From the NCBI RefSeq assembly GCF_019704555.1, contig NZ_AP024745.1:5030501-5094500 (forward strand): a DNA stretch of 64,000 nt, written 5' to 3'. Position 1 is the first letter of the stretch. Every line of letters starts with the position of its first letter. The notes under the pieces were generated by a model that was not told the DNA's origin, made no database searches, and saw nothing but the letters and a program-made list of their open reading frames with translations. Positions 17,194 through 26,021 of the stretch are shown here, piece after piece. The position numbers were made by a program, and so were the translations under genes. The stretch is from Actinoplanes sp. L3-i22. Its GTDB lineage: Bacteria; Actinomycetota; Actinomycetes; Mycobacteriales; Micromonosporaceae.

Positions 17194-17315
17194 CCCACCC
17201 CTGCGAACCGCGGCCGGATCTCGCGGTCCCGCCGCACCGGGCCGGCCGGCCCTGTTCGACCCGGACGAGATGTGGCAACGCTGGAACCGGCAACTGTGGT
17301 GGGGGAGGTGGCGGC

Positions 17316-18521
17316 ATGTCCGTCGTAAGGCTGGAAAATCTCACGAAGGTCTTCTCCGGTAGGACCACCGCGGTCGACGACGTCAGCCTGACCATCGGCG
17401 ATGGCGAGTTCCTCGTCCTGGTCGGGCCGTCCGGCTGTGGCAAGTCGACGATCCTGCGCATGATCGCGGGCCTGGAGGAGGCGACCGGCGGGGACGTGTT
17501 CATCGACGACCAGCAGGTCACCGAGTGGCCACCCAAGCAACGGGACATCGCCATGGTGTTCCAGAACTACGCCCTGTACCCGCATATGACCGTGCAGGAC
17601 AACATGGGCTTCGCACTGAAACTGCGGCGGGTGGCGAAGGAACGGATCAACGAGCAGGTCGGCGAGACCGCCCGTCTGCTCGGTCTCGCCGAGCTGCTGG
17701 ACCGCAAGCCCAAGGCGCTCTCCGGTGGCCAGCGTCAGCGCGTCGCCATGGGCCGGGCCCTGGTCCGCGAGCCGCGGGTCTTCCTTCTGGACGAGCCGTT
17801 GTCCAACCTCGACGCCAAGTTGCGGGTGTCGATGCGGGCCGAACTGGCCCGGCTGCACCAGCGGTACCGGGTCACCACCGTCTACGTCACCCACGACCAG
17901 ATCGAGGCGATGACGCTCGGCGACCGCATCGCGGTGCTGAATCAGGGCCGGCTGCAACAGGTCGGGAGTCCGGAGGAGTTCTACCTGACACCGGCGAACC
18001 AGTTCGTCGCCGGCTTCATGGGCTCGCCCAGCATGAATTTCGCCACCGTCGGGCTGGGCGGGGGCCCGGATCGGATCACCGTGCTGCTCGACGGGATCGA
18101 ATGGGAGATCCCTGACGCGTCCAGCCGCTATCCGGGCCTGGCGAAGCATGTCGGATCACCGGTGGTGCTGGGGCTGCGCCCGGCCGCGCTGAGCCTGGCC
18201 GGTCCCGGATCGAAAGCCGTGGTCGACGTCGTACCGCTGGGCGTGGAGTCGCTCGGCGACGAGAAGCACGTGCTGTTCGAGGCGCCGCGTGACGGCAGCC
18301 ATGGCAGGCCCACCGGCATCGACGACGTGCCGGTGGCGGTCGACGAGGCCGGGGCCGCCCAGCTGTGGACGGCCAAGGTGACCCAGCACGCCGACCTGGC
18401 GATCGGCCGGCCGGTCCGGCTGGCGGTGGACCTGAGCCTCGCGTACTTCTTCGAGGCCGACGGTGGCCAGGCGATCTGCCGCCGGGAGCCGGCCGCCGCC
18501 GTGACCTCTCAGGCGGCGTGA
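17316..18521 (+). CDS. Sugar ABC transporter ATPase, MsiK/UgpC/MalK-like (orphan)
   Basis: A 401-residue ATPase of the carbohydrate-uptake CUT1 class. Walker A is GPSGCGKST, the Q-loop is MVFQNYALYPHMTV, the signature is LSGGQRQRVAMGRAL, Walker B is FLLDEPLSNLDAKLR, and the switch is THD. A C-terminal TOBE/OB regulatory domain (about 240-400) is present. No permease or binding-protein gene lies nearby. This fits MsiK-type ATPases of actinobacteria, which energise several sugar importers. The start has a strong GGGGGAGG 8 nt upstream. Its last 13 nt overlap the convergent USP gene. Confidence 0.93.
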   Translation: MSVVRLENLTKVFSGRTTAVDDVSLTIGDGEFLVLVGPSGCGKSTILRMIAGLEEATGGDVFIDDQQVTEWPPKQRDIAMVFQNYALYPHMTVQDNMGFALKLRRVAKERINEQVGETARLLGLAELLDRKPKALSGGQRQRVAMGRALVREPRVFLLDEPLSNLDAKLRVSMRAELARLHQRYRVTTVYVTHDQIEAMTLGDRIAVLNQGRLQQVGSPEEFYLTPANQFVAGFMGSPSMNFATVGLGGGPDRITVLLDGIEWEIPDASSRYPGLAKHVGSPVVLGLRPAALSLAGPGSKAVVDVVPLGVESLGDEKHVLFEAPRDGSHGRPTGIDDVPVAVDEAGAAQLWTAKVTQHADLAIGRPVRLAVDLSLAYFFEADGGQAICRREPAAAVTSQAA

Positions 18522-19429
18522 CCGGAGCGGTCCAGCGGGTGGCGCCGCGCCGCCGGGACCGGGCGCACGACCGCGACCGGGCAGCCGGCCCGGTAGATCA
18601 GGTGCTGGCTGACCGAGCCGAGCAGCAGACCGGCGAAGCCGCCGTGCCCGCGGCTGCCCACCACGACCAGTTGCGCGTCGCCGGACAGATCGGTGAGCAG
18701 CTGGCGGGCGGTGCCGTGCCGGACCTCCCGCTGGACGGCCAGGTCCGGGTGCCGCTCGGCGATCCCGGCCAGCGCCTCGGCGAGTACCCGGCGGTGCTCC
18801 TCCAGGCTGTCCCAGCTCTCGTAGGTCATCGGGAGGGTGTCGTTGAGCTCGGTGGTCGACGTGGTGTTCCAGGCGTGCAACGCGACGAGCCGGGCGCCCC
18901 GGCGATCGGCCTCGTCGGCGGCGAAGTCCAGGGCCGCCGACGAGCCGGGGGAACCGTCGACGCCGACGACGACCGGGCCGTCCGTGCGACCGCCGCGAAC
19001 CAGCATCACCGGGCAGCGGGCGTGTGCGGCGGTGTGCGCGGCGACCGAGCCGAGCATCATCCCGGCGAAGCCGCCGACACCGCGGGTGCCGAGCACCAGC
19101 AGCTCGGCCTGGTCGCTGAGCTCCAGCAGAACGGCCGCCGGGTCGCCGAGCACGGTGCGGACGTCGCCGGCGACCCCGGGGGCGACCCGGGCGGCGTGCC
19201 AGGCCGCGTCGTTGAGGATCTCGGTGGAGCCCCGGCGCAAGCTCGTGTCGGCCGAGGCGGCCACGCCGGGGGAGAACGGAAGGGCGACGGGGGGCCAGAC
19301 GTAGGCGTGCACGATCAGCAATGGGCGGCGCCGCAGGGCGGCCTCGGCCGCCGCGTACTCGACTGCTCGCAGCGAGGGTGCGGAGCCGTCCGCGCCGACG
19401 ATCACCGGTGCCGAGGTACGGGAAGTCAT
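18509..19429 (-). CDS. Tandem universal stress protein
   Basis: A 306-residue cytoplasmic protein with two USP domains. Domain 1 starts PVIVGADGS and ends GTRGVGGFAGMMLGSV. Domain 2 starts VVVGVDGSPGS and ends GSRGHGGFAGLLLGSVSQ. Both keep the G-x2-G-x9-G(S/T) nucleotide-binding pattern, so ATP binding is likely in both halves. The start ATG follows AGGAGAGATC. It lies 23 nt behind the ABC-2 permease gene on the same strand and is probably part of the M50 protease-ABC-USP operon. Tandem USPs of this type are typical members of DosR-type regulons. Confidence 0.94.
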   Translation of the reverse strand: MTSRTSAPVIVGADGSAPSLRAVEYAAAEAALRRRPLLIVHAYVWPPVALPFSPGVAASADTSLRRGSTEILNDAAWHAARVAPGVAGDVRTVLGDPAAVLLELSDQAELLVLGTRGVGGFAGMMLGSVAAHTAAHARCPVMLVRGGRTDGPVVVGVDGSPGSSAALDFAADEADRRGARLVALHAWNTTSTTELNDTLPMTYESWDSLEEHRRVLAEALAGIAERHPDLAVQREVRHGTARQLLTDLSGDAQLVVVGSRGHGGFAGLLLGSVSQHLIYRAGCPVAVVRPVPAARRHPLDRSGHAA

Positions 19430-19452
19430 GATCTCTCCTAACAGGTGAGGTG

Positions 19453-20247
19453 TCAGTGCGCGACGGCGATGTCCCGGCGGGCGAGCCGGGGTGCCGCGGC
19501 CGCCATGACCAGCACCGCCACCGCGGGCATGGCCAGGTAGGCCCAGCGGAATCCGGCCCCGATCGGCCCGCCGCTCATCGCCTGGTCGAACGGGGACAGC
19601 GGGCGCCACGGCTCGATCGAGGTGACCAGCTGCCCGGCGACGTAGAGAAGATAGGAGGCGACCGCGGCCGCCGCGGCGACCCCGATCGCGGTGGCCCGGC
19701 GTCCGGTGACCGCGCCGACGGCCAGCGCGAGAGCGCCGAACTCGAAGGCCAGCAGCACCATCGCCAGCGTCGCGAACAGCAGCGGGCCCAGCCCGATGCC
19801 CAGGCCGAACAGCGCCGATCCGAGCAGGATCGCGGCGTACAGCACGGCCCCCAGCGCGAGCAGGCCGCTGAGCAGCGCCGCGGCCTGCTGCACCAGCAGC
19901 CCGGTCGTGGTCACCGGAGTCACCAGCAGCACGTCGAGGGTGCCGGACTCCTCCTCGCCGGCGATCGCCCGGGCGCCCCGGCCGATCGCGTAGGTCAGGA
20001 ACAGCACCGGGACCAGCGCGCTGAACAGCTCCCCGTTGACGAAACCGGTGCCGGTCCCGAAATCCTGCAGGTTGAACAGCTTGCGCATCGCCTCCGGGTA
20101 GTCGGCGAGGAACTGCTGCAGGTTGGTCATCTTGCCGATGGACGGCCACAGGGCCGACTCCAGCAGAACGACCAGTGCCAGGCCGAGACCCCAGCCCAGC
20201 AGGGATCGCCGCTGGTCGTGCAGGGCCTTGGCGAAGACCGTACGCAT
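19453..20247 (-). CDS. ABC-2 type transporter permease
   Basis: A 264-residue integral membrane protein with about six helices. The segment YAIGRGARAIAGEEESGTLDVLLVTPV is typical of ABC-2 exporters (the conserved E-E-x-G-T/L-D stretch before the second helix pair). It pairs with the ATPase gene 7 nt upstream to make an exporter of unknown substrate. A drug, lipid or peptide efflux role is possible. Confidence 0.9.
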   Translation of the reverse strand: MRTVFAKALHDQRRSLLGWGLGLALVVLLESALWPSIGKMTNLQQFLADYPEAMRKLFNLQDFGTGTGFVNGELFSALVPVLFLTYAIGRGARAIAGEEESGTLDVLLVTPVTTTGLLVQQAAALLSGLLALGAVLYAAILLGSALFGLGIGLGPLLFATLAMVLLAFEFGALALAVGAVTGRRATAIGVAAAAAVASYLLYVAGQLVTSIEPWRPLSPFDQAMSGGPIGAGFRWAYLAMPAVAVLVMAAAAPRLARRDIAVAH

Positions 20248-20254
20248 GGCTGTC

Positions 20255-21145
20255 TCACTCCTGCCGGTCGTAGTAACTGAGGAAGACGTCCTCGAGGTCG
20301 GGCTCGTGGGTGACGATCTGCTCGACCCCGTAGGGCGCCGCCACCCGCAGCAGCTCCGTGGTGTGGCCCTCGACGACCAGGTGCGCGGTGTGCCCGGAGA
20401 CGGTGATCTCGCGCGCCGCGGCCACCTTGGCCAGCAGCCCGGCCGGCGGAGTACCGGTGAAGGTCAGGTCGATCCGGCGCACCGCCTGTGCCTTGAGCTT
20501 GTCGACCGCCTCGACCACGGCGAGCCGGCCACGCACCAGGATGCCGACCATGTCGGCGACCGCCTCCACCTCGTAGAGGTTGTGCGAGGACAGGAACACG
20601 CTCTGCCCGTGCTCGCGGGCCTCCCGGACCAGGCCGAGGAACTCCCGCTGGATCAGGGGATCGAGACCGGCGGTCGGCTCGTCGAGCACGAGCAGGGCCG
20701 GCTCGTGCATGAACGCCTGCACGATGCCGACCTTCTGCCGGGTGCCGTGCGACATGGCACCGATGCGCACCCCCAGATCCAGGTCGAGCCGGTCGGCCAG
20801 CGCGCGGATGCGGGCCCGGTCCGGCCCGCCGCGCAGGTGACCGAGGAAGTCCAGGTAGGCCGCCGCGGTCAGCCGTGGGTAGGCGGCGAAGTCGCCGGGT
20901 AGGTACCCGATCTGGCGTTGTGCCTGCTCCCGGGCGCTGACCACGTCGTACCCGCCGACCTCGGCGCGTCCGCCGGTGGGCCGCAGCAGCCCGGCGAGCA
21001 GCCGGATGGTGGTGGTCTTGCCGGCGCCGTTCGGGCCGAGACAGCCGAAGACGACCTCGCGCGGCACGATCAGGTCCATGGCCGACAGCGCCGGCCGGCC
21101 ACCATAGGTCTTGCTCAACTGCCAGGTCTGGACCGCGTTGGGCAC
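20255..21145 (-). CDS. ABC exporter ATP-binding protein
   Basis: A 296-residue cytoplasmic ATPase. Walker A GPNGAGKTTTIRLLAG, signature SHGTRQKVGIVQAF, Walker B ALLVLDEPTAGLDP, switch SSHNLYEVE. The signature loop is MSHGTRQ instead of the usual LSGGQ, a variant common in ABC-2 exporters. A C-terminal 80-residue domain probably contacts the permease. It starts 27 nt after the M50 protease gene and is cotranscribed with the permease. Confidence 0.93.
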   Translation of the reverse strand: MPNAVQTWQLSKTYGGRPALSAMDLIVPREVVFGCLGPNGAGKTTTIRLLAGLLRPTGGRAEVGGYDVVSAREQAQRQIGYLPGDFAAYPRLTAAAYLDFLGHLRGGPDRARIRALADRLDLDLGVRIGAMSHGTRQKVGIVQAFMHEPALLVLDEPTAGLDPLIQREFLGLVREAREHGQSVFLSSHNLYEVEAVADMVGILVRGRLAVVEAVDKLKAQAVRRIDLTFTGTPPAGLLAKVAAAREITVSGHTAHLVVEGHTTELLRVAAPYGVEQIVTHEPDLEDVFLSYYDRQE

Positions 21146-21172
21146 GGTGTCCTCCTGTCGGACGGATGTGGG

Positions 21173-22324
21173 TCAGGGCCGCGCCCCGACGTCATGGGCG
21201 GCCGGAGCGCCGCCGAGCCGGACGACGCCGACCACCCGGCCGACGTCTCCGGAGGTGAGCACGCCGCACGGCCGTTCCTGATCGACGACCACCAGGGTGC
21301 GCAGCGGGTTGTCCAGCCCGTTGAGCACCCCGAGCAGTGGCTCCGAGGGCTGGACCACCGGCAGCCGGCCGGCCGGGATCATCAGCTGCGCGAGCCGGGT
21401 GCACGCGCGTCGCTCCGGCGGCACCGCGACCAGGGCGCCGACCGTGACCAGCCCGGCCAGCCGGCCGTCCAGGTCGGTGACCGGGTACACCTGGTGCGGG
21501 CACCACTGCGCGGTCCGGGCCACGAACGCGGTCACGGTCTGCCCCGCGTAGCCGCACACCGCGGGCGTGGACATCGCCTGGCTCACCGTGACACCGCGCA
21601 GCTTCTCCGACAGCTCGGCCCCGGCCTGTTCGCGGCGGGCGGCGAGCCCGAGGTACCAGCCCAGCACGACCAGCCACAGTCCGCTGGGCGTGGCGTACCC
21701 GAAGACCAGCGCCAGGCCCAGCCCGGTGAGCAGGATTCCCAGCGCCGTGCCGGCCCGCGTGGCCACCCGCCGGGCCGCCGCCCGATCGCCGCGGGCCCAC
21801 CACAGGATCGCGGTGAGGATCCGGCCGCCGTCCAGCGGCACCCCGGGCAGCAGATTGAAGATCGCCAGCACCAGGTTGGCGCCGGCCAGCCAGGTGAAAC
21901 CGAGCTGCGGCAGCCGCGAGGACATCAGCCCGGCCGGATACGTCAGGGCGGCGAACAGGCCGGCCGCGACCAGGCTGGCGGCCGGTCCGGCGAGGGCGAT
22001 GAACAGCTCGGCCCGCGGGTGGCGTGCCTTGTCGTCCAGGGTGGAGACCCCGCCCAACGCCCACAGCGTGATCGATTGAACGCTGATCCGGTAGTGCTGG
22101 GCGACCAGGGCGTGCGCCAGCTCGTGCCCGAGGAGGGCGGCCATGAACAGCACCGTCGTCCAGGCCGCGGTCAGCCAGTAGGCCACGGCCGGGTAGCCGG
22201 CGGCCCCGGCCGGCAGCAGGCCCACCGCCAGGCTGTCGGCCACCAGCAGAAGGACGACCAGGACGGACCAGTGGGCTCCCACCGGGATTCCGCGGATCGT
22301 GCCGAGGCGGACGGTCTGCCGCAT
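21173..22324 (-). CDS. M50 site-2-type protease with CBS domains (Rip3-like)
   Basis: A 383-residue intramembrane zinc metalloprotease. The catalytic HELAH is at residues 67-71 and the third ligand motif LDGG is at 164-167, within a core of about six membrane helices. From residue 240 the cytoplasmic part carries two CBS-like repeats ([25 protein letters not shown]). This layout matches mycobacterial Rip3 (Rv2625c), a DosR-regulon gene. ATG 22324 has GAAGG 8 nt upstream. Operator 5 lies 126 nt upstream. It probably cleaves a membrane anti-sigma factor or other regulator; the substrate is not identifiable here. Confidence 0.9.
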   Translation of the reverse strand: MRQTVRLGTIRGIPVGAHWSVLVVLLLVADSLAVGLLPAGAAGYPAVAYWLTAAWTTVLFMAALLGHELAHALVAQHYRISVQSITLWALGGVSTLDDKARHPRAELFIALAGPAASLVAAGLFAALTYPAGLMSSRLPQLGFTWLAGANLVLAIFNLLPGVPLDGGRILTAILWWARGDRAAARRVATRAGTALGILLTGLGLALVFGYATPSGLWLVVLGWYLGLAARREQAGAELSEKLRGVTVSQAMSTPAVCGYAGQTVTAFVARTAQWCPHQVYPVTDLDGRLAGLVTVGALVAVPPERRACTRLAQLMIPAGRLPVVQPSEPLLGVLNGLDNPLRTLVVVDQERPCGVLTSGDVGRVVGVVRLGGAPAAHDVGARP

Positions 22325-22449
22325 GACGGCCACCTTCTTCGCGTCATTCGTCGGCTGTGTCGTGCCACCGGATGCCGCGCCTCCGGCCGGTGCGCGGCGC
22401 CCGGTGGACGTGTCAGGCCCAGCGTCCCCCGTCGCGGCGTGGCGAGGCC

Positions 22450-22464
22450 AGGGCCGTAGGTCCC
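22450..22464. promoter_or_regulatory. DosR/OsdR-like operator 5 (minus strand GGGACCTACGGCCCT)
   Basis: Full consensus match in the 172-nt gap upstream of the M50 protease gene (126 nt from its ATG). It is downstream of the neighbouring 22497-23204 gene, so the target is the protease operon. Confidence 0.75.
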
Positions 22465-22496
22465 AACGGCGCGCGTCCGCCGGCGGCGGCAGCGAG

Positions 22497-23204
22497 TCAT
22501 CGCCGGACGCGGCGCGCCCGTTCCGGTGTCGCCGGACCGGGGCTCAACGCCACTGCCGTGGCCGCCAGTACGGACAGCTCCCCGTCGGTTCCGGCGCGGC
22601 GCCGGGACGTCGGCCGGATCAGGCGGCCGGCGACGCGCCGGGCGTCGAACTCGATCGCCGCGACGGCGTTCTCGTCGAGCTGGTGATCCAGGCGCATCCG
22701 GGCGATCAGCGCCGCGATCGGGTCGAGGTGCTCCCGGCCCGCGCCGGTCACCATGGTGAGCATCCAGGTGGAGTCCCAGGCCCGGACCGCTTGTGCCGCG
22801 CCGGCCGCGGCCGCCGCCACCGCCTCGACGTCCCAGCCCTCCACCGTCAGCGTCCTGCGGATCCGGCCGTGATGGCGGGTGAACAGGGCGCAGACGCGAT
22901 CCGGGCCGGCGAAACGGGCCAGCTGGACCGACACCGTCCGCGGGGGCGGGTCGACCGCGACCGGCAATGGCCGCCGGCCGACGATCAGGAGCGTGTCGGC
23001 GGGCCCGAGGGCGGTCCCGATTCCGGCCACGACGGCTTCGGTGCCGGGTCGCCGGGGTGGGCGGCTCAGGGCGGCGAGGCGCCGCAGGACCATCATCCGA
23101 TGGAGCAGATCGGTGCGCTCCAGGGCGGGCAGCTCCGGCGCGAGGCCGCTGGTGGTCCGGGATTCGCCGGCGTACGCCGTACCGGCCTGGTCGTGTCGTG
23201 GCAT
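22497..23204 (-). CDS. Protein of unknown function, divergent from nitroreductase
   Basis: A 235-residue soluble protein, start ATG 23204 with GGAGG upstream. No TM helix or signal peptide. The centre reads [20 protein letters not shown] and [18 protein letters not shown], then a helical region rich in Ala, and an Arg-rich tail. No motif allows a family call. Codon use and GC content match the neighbours. It is divergent from the Acg-like nitroreductase. Operator 6, in their 210-nt shared gap, could serve both (133 nt to this start, 64 nt to the other). Confidence 0.65.
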   Translation of the reverse strand: MPRHDQAGTAYAGESRTTSGLAPELPALERTDLLHRMMVLRRLAALSRPPRRPGTEAVVAGIGTALGPADTLLIVGRRPLPVAVDPPPRTVSVQLARFAGPDRVCALFTRHHGRIRRTLTVEGWDVEAVAAAAAGAAQAVRAWDSTWMLTMVTGAGREHLDPIAALIARMRLDHQLDENAVAAIEFDARRVAGRLIRPTSRRRAGTDGELSVLAATAVALSPGPATPERARRVRR

Positions 23205-23336
23205 GTCATCGCCTCCGTTGCGGGGTCCCGGGTCCACCGTGGTATCCGCGCGGAATACCGGGCAGAGGCGGACATCATCGAGTTCCCGCCGTTGGGCCCC
23301 GGCGCTGCCGGCCGGTTCGGTGATCGGGACAGCGGC

Positions 23337-23351
23337 GGGACCAACGGCCCT
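23337..23351. promoter_or_regulatory. DosR/OsdR-like operator 6 (GGGACCAACGGCCCT)
   Basis: Ends 64 nt before the nitroreductase ATG, in the divergent intergenic region. Both half sites GGGAC and GGCCC are intact. Confidence 0.75.
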
Positions 23352-23414
23352 GGCCGGACCGGGCGGTTCGCAGTCTGGTGGAGGGAAGAGTCCGGTGTCC
23401 GCGAAGGAGGAGCG

Positions 23415-24392
23415 ATGAACACATCCTTCGTCCCGCCGTCGCGGGGGATGCTCACCGAGTGCGTGGGGTCCGCCGTGCACGCGCCGTCGCTGCACAACAG
23501 CCAGCCGTGGCTGTTCCGGATCAGGCGGCCGGCGATCGAGGTCTACGCCGATCCCACCCGCAGCCTGCCGGTGGTCGATCCGGACGGCCGCGAGTTGCTG
23601 ATCAGCGTGGGCGCGGCGGTCTTCACCCTCCGGACAGCTCTGCGGCGGGCCGGCTACGACTCGGACTGCGAACTGTTGCCCGATCCGGGCCGGCCCACAC
23701 TGGCGGCCAGGGTCACCGCGACCCGGGTGCGGCCGGTGGACGCCACGATCGAGGCGCTCGCCGCGGCGATCCCGTACCGGCACACCGATCGCAGGCCGTT
23801 CGCCCAGGTGCCGGTCCCGCCCGATCGGCTCGGCCGGCTGCGGGACGCGGCGCGCCGCGAGGGCGCCGTACTGACCAACGCCGACCAGGCCGGCCGCGAC
23901 GCCGTGCTGGACCTGGCCCGGGCCGCCGACCGGTGGTTGCGCGACCAGCCGGAATACCGCCAGGAGCTGGATCACTGGACGGATCACCGGCGTCGTCACG
24001 ACGGTGTCCCGGTCTGGGCGGCGGGGCCGTGGGACGCCCTCGAGCTGGTGCCGCTTCGCGACTTCGCGGCACTTTCCCCGGTGCGCCGCGAAGTCGAGCC
24101 GTTCGAGCCGTACCCGACGATCGGGCTGCTCTCGACCGCCGGCGACACGCCGCGGGACTGGCTGCGCGCCGGGCAGGCACTGCAGCGGGTGCTGCTGACC
24201 GCCACCTGGCAGGGGCTGGCCACCATGCCGATCAGTCAGCCGGTCGAGGTGCCCGCGATGCGCAAGGCGCTGGCCGGCCGGGCGGCGGGCAGGTTCCCGC
24301 AGATCGTGTTGCGGGTCGGCTACGGCCGGGTGCAGATGCCCGGTGCGACGCCGCGGCGGTCGGTCTCCGAGGTGCTGATCCAAACCGGCTGA
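23415..24392 (+). CDS. Acg-family nitroreductase-like protein
   Basis: A 325-residue protein similar to the Acg/Rv2032-Rv3127-Rv3131 family of DosR-regulated putative nitroreductases, which have a flavin-reductase fold but often a lid that closes the FMN site. Seen: HAPSLHNSQPWLFRI near residue 22, PYRHTDRRPF near 118, PTIGLLSTAGDTPRDWLRAGQALQR and TMPISQPVEVPAMR. ATG 23415 has AAGGAGG directly upstream. Operator 6 is 64 nt upstream. A 14-bp tandem repeat covers the stop codon. Function in dormancy is unknown in the family. Confidence 0.9.
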   Translation: MNTSFVPPSRGMLTECVGSAVHAPSLHNSQPWLFRIRRPAIEVYADPTRSLPVVDPDGRELLISVGAAVFTLRTALRRAGYDSDCELLPDPGRPTLAARVTATRVRPVDATIEALAAAIPYRHTDRRPFAQVPVPPDRLGRLRDAARREGAVLTNADQAGRDAVLDLARAADRWLRDQPEYRQELDHWTDHRRRHDGVPVWAAGPWDALELVPLRDFAALSPVRREVEPFEPYPTIGLLSTAGDTPRDWLRAGQALQRVLLTATWQGLATMPISQPVEVPAMRKALAGRAAGRFPQIVLRVGYGRVQMPGATPRRSVSEVLIQTG

Positions 24393-24402
24393 TCCAAACC
24401 GG
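24375..24402. repeat. Two tandem 14-bp repeats across a stop codon
   Basis: CTGATCCAAACCGG occurs twice in a row and is followed by CTGA, at the end of the nitroreductase gene. The first copy supplies the last codons and the second follows the stop. It looks like a slippage duplication and leaves the protein intact. Confidence 0.8.
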
Positions 24403-24553
24403 CTGAGCCGTCGTTGGTCCCGCCCGGCCGGGCCGATGCGTCCTGCCCCTTCGCCCGGTACCGGCCTAGCGTTGCGGGCGAAGGAGCCGATCCCGGGGAA
24501 CCGGCTGGCGAGTCCGGCCGGCTCGCGCGGTTCCGCATGCGGGAGGTGGCAGC

Positions 24554-25420
24554 ATGCCGCGGCCGAACACATCGAGGATCATCGCCGGGTACGACGGCTC
24601 GGTGCCCGCCGGCGCCGCGCTCGAGGTCGCGGCGCGGCTGTCGCCGAGCGCAGACGCCTCGATCGCCTATGCGTGGGCGCCGCCGTTCGCGAGCGAACCG
24701 CTGCGGCGCCGGCTGTGGCACGGCACCCGCAATGTCAACGACTTCGTCGCTGCGATCGAACGCGAGGGTGACGCGGAGGCCCGCCGCCTGGCCGCCGTCG
24801 GCGTGACCCTGGCCCGCGCGTACGGCTGGTCGGCCACCCCGGTGGTGGAGCGCGAGTCCGGCGCGGAGGGGCTGGAACTGGCCCGGATCGCCGGTCGGCT
24901 CAAGGCCGACCTGCTCGTCGTGGGTGCCCGTGGTCTCGGTGGCGCGCGGGCGGTGCTCGGCAGCGTCTCGGACATGGCCGTGCACTACTCGCCGTGTCCG
25001 GTCCTGGTGGTGCCGTATCCGCTGCTGGTGTCCGAGCGTCTGGCCCTGGCCGAGGGGCCGGTGCTGGCCGGCTGGGACGGTTCGCCGTGCGCCGCGGCCG
25101 CCGCCCTTGCCGCCGCCCGATTGTTCCCGGGCCGCGAGGTGGTGCCCGCGTTCGTGCGCGACGGCGACGAGCCGACCGGTTCACCGCCTGAGGGCCTGGT
25201 GAGCCTGCCCCGGCACGGCACCGGGATGGAACACGGCCGGTCGATCGCCGCGGCGCTGATCGGGCAGGCCCGCAGCCGTGGCGCGGCCCTGATCGTGGTC
25301 GGCTCGCTGGGCCGCTCGGCACCCCAGGAGATCCTGCTCGGCAGCGTGGCCATGGCCACGCTGCATCATGCCTACCGGCCGGTGCTCGTGGTGCCGCGCG
25401 GACCCGACCAGGAGCCCTGA
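24554..25420 (+). CDS. Tandem universal stress protein
   Basis: A 288-residue protein. Domain 1 starts RIIAGYDGS and keeps the nucleotide motif GARGLGGARAVLGSV. Domain 2 starts VLAGWDGSP, but its signature reads GSLGRSAPQEILLGSV, with the glycine pattern weakened, so ATP binding there is doubtful. GGGAGG lies 8 nt before ATG 24554. Only a degenerate operator half-site is seen between it and the nitroreductase, and the 161-nt gap allows readthrough from operator 6. Confidence 0.92.
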   Translation: MPRPNTSRIIAGYDGSVPAGAALEVAARLSPSADASIAYAWAPPFASEPLRRRLWHGTRNVNDFVAAIEREGDAEARRLAAVGVTLARAYGWSATPVVERESGAEGLELARIAGRLKADLLVVGARGLGGARAVLGSVSDMAVHYSPCPVLVVPYPLLVSERLALAEGPVLAGWDGSPCAAAAALAAARLFPGREVVPAFVRDGDEPTGSPPEGLVSLPRHGTGMEHGRSIAAALIGQARSRGAALIVVGSLGRSAPQEILLGSVAMATLHHAYRPVLVVPRGPDQEP

Positions 25421-25426
25421 CGCCAA

Positions 25427-25441
25427 GGGACCTCCGGCCCT
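25427..25441. promoter_or_regulatory. DosR/OsdR-like operator 7 (GGGACCTCCGGCCCT)
   Basis: Full consensus match 7 nt after the USP stop and 229 nt before the next start. With operator 8 it forms a pair 163 nt apart in the same gap, similar to multi-box DosR promoters. Confidence 0.7.
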
Positions 25442-25603
25442 ACCACCCGTGCCGCGGCCCGGGCGAGGCTGGTCGAGGCACGCCCCGCTTCCGCCGATGC
25501 GGGGCCGGCGGCCCCGGGTCCGGACCTGACGGCCGGAACCCGCCGCTGGTCCCCGGCCGGATCCGACTCCTTTCCGGCCGGGGACCGGTCGGGCCGCCGG
25601 AGC

Positions 25604-25618
25604 GGGACCTTCGTCCCT
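25604..25618. promoter_or_regulatory. DosR/OsdR-like operator 8 (GGGACCTTCGTCCCT)
   Basis: Identical 15-mer to operator 2. It ends 52 nt before the ATG of the small membrane paralogue. The surrounding bases GCGGGACCTTCGTCCCTG also match at the other locus. Confidence 0.8.
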
Positions 25619-25669
25619 GTCGATCCGGGAAGCGTGCGACGACAGTGATGGGTGACGGAGGTGGTCAAC

Positions 25670-25960
25670 ATGTTTTTCCTGGTCCTGTTCATAGTGGTGC
25701 TGCTGGCCATCGCCGCGTTCGCCGCGCTTCCGGCGCTGCGCCCGGCGAAGGCGCCCGGCGGCACCGTTTCCGGTGACGCGCCGAAGGGCGGCGTGACTCC
25801 GCAGCCCACCACCCTGGAGGGCGCGCTGGCCCGCCAGCTGATGCACGGCGAGGTCAACCGCTCGCAGTATCGGAACGCGCTGGAACGGCTGGCGGCCCGC
25901 GACGACAAGGAACATCCGATGTCGGTGCCGGACCGGGGCGACTTCAGCGCGGGTGCCTGA
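25670..25960 (+). CDS. Small membrane protein with SHOCT-like C-terminus (paralogue of 4726)
   Basis: A 96-residue protein: one membrane helix (FFLVLFIVVLLAIAAFAAL), a Pro/Gly linker, and a SHOCT-like tail (LEGALARQLMHGEVNRSQYRNALERLAARD). The tail, its spacing and the ending MSVPDRGDFSAG mirror LSVPRNGDSGAG in the protein at 4726, so the two arose by duplication. ATG 25670 is used because GGAGGTGG is 6 nt upstream. Upstream codons to 25652 would be an unlikely extension. Operators 7 and 8 precede it. Function unknown. Confidence 0.8.
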   Translation: MFFLVLFIVVLLAIAAFAALPALRPAKAPGGTVSGDAPKGGVTPQPTTLEGALARQLMHGEVNRSQYRNALERLAARDDKEHPMSVPDRGDFSAGA

Positions 25961-25977
25961 CCCGGCGGATCGACGCC

Positions 25978-26010
25978 CCGGGGGCGCACGGCCCGGCCGT
26001 GCGCCCCCGG
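25978..26010. terminator. Strong bidirectional hairpin terminator
   Basis: A perfect 14-bp GC-rich stem with a 5-nt loop sits between two convergent genes (25960 plus end, 26022 minus end). No T-run follows, as is usual in actinobacteria. Confidence 0.7.
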
Positions 26011-26021
26011 CGTGACCAGGG

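Noticed and set aside
24407..24421. Half-site GGGACCAACGACGGC on the minus strand before the USP at 24554
   Set aside because: Only the left half matches the window consensus; the right half is lost, so it is not listed as an operator.
25581..25595. GGGACCGGTCGGGCC near operator 8
   Set aside because: Half sites are not arranged as inverted repeat; more likely chance in GC-rich sequence.
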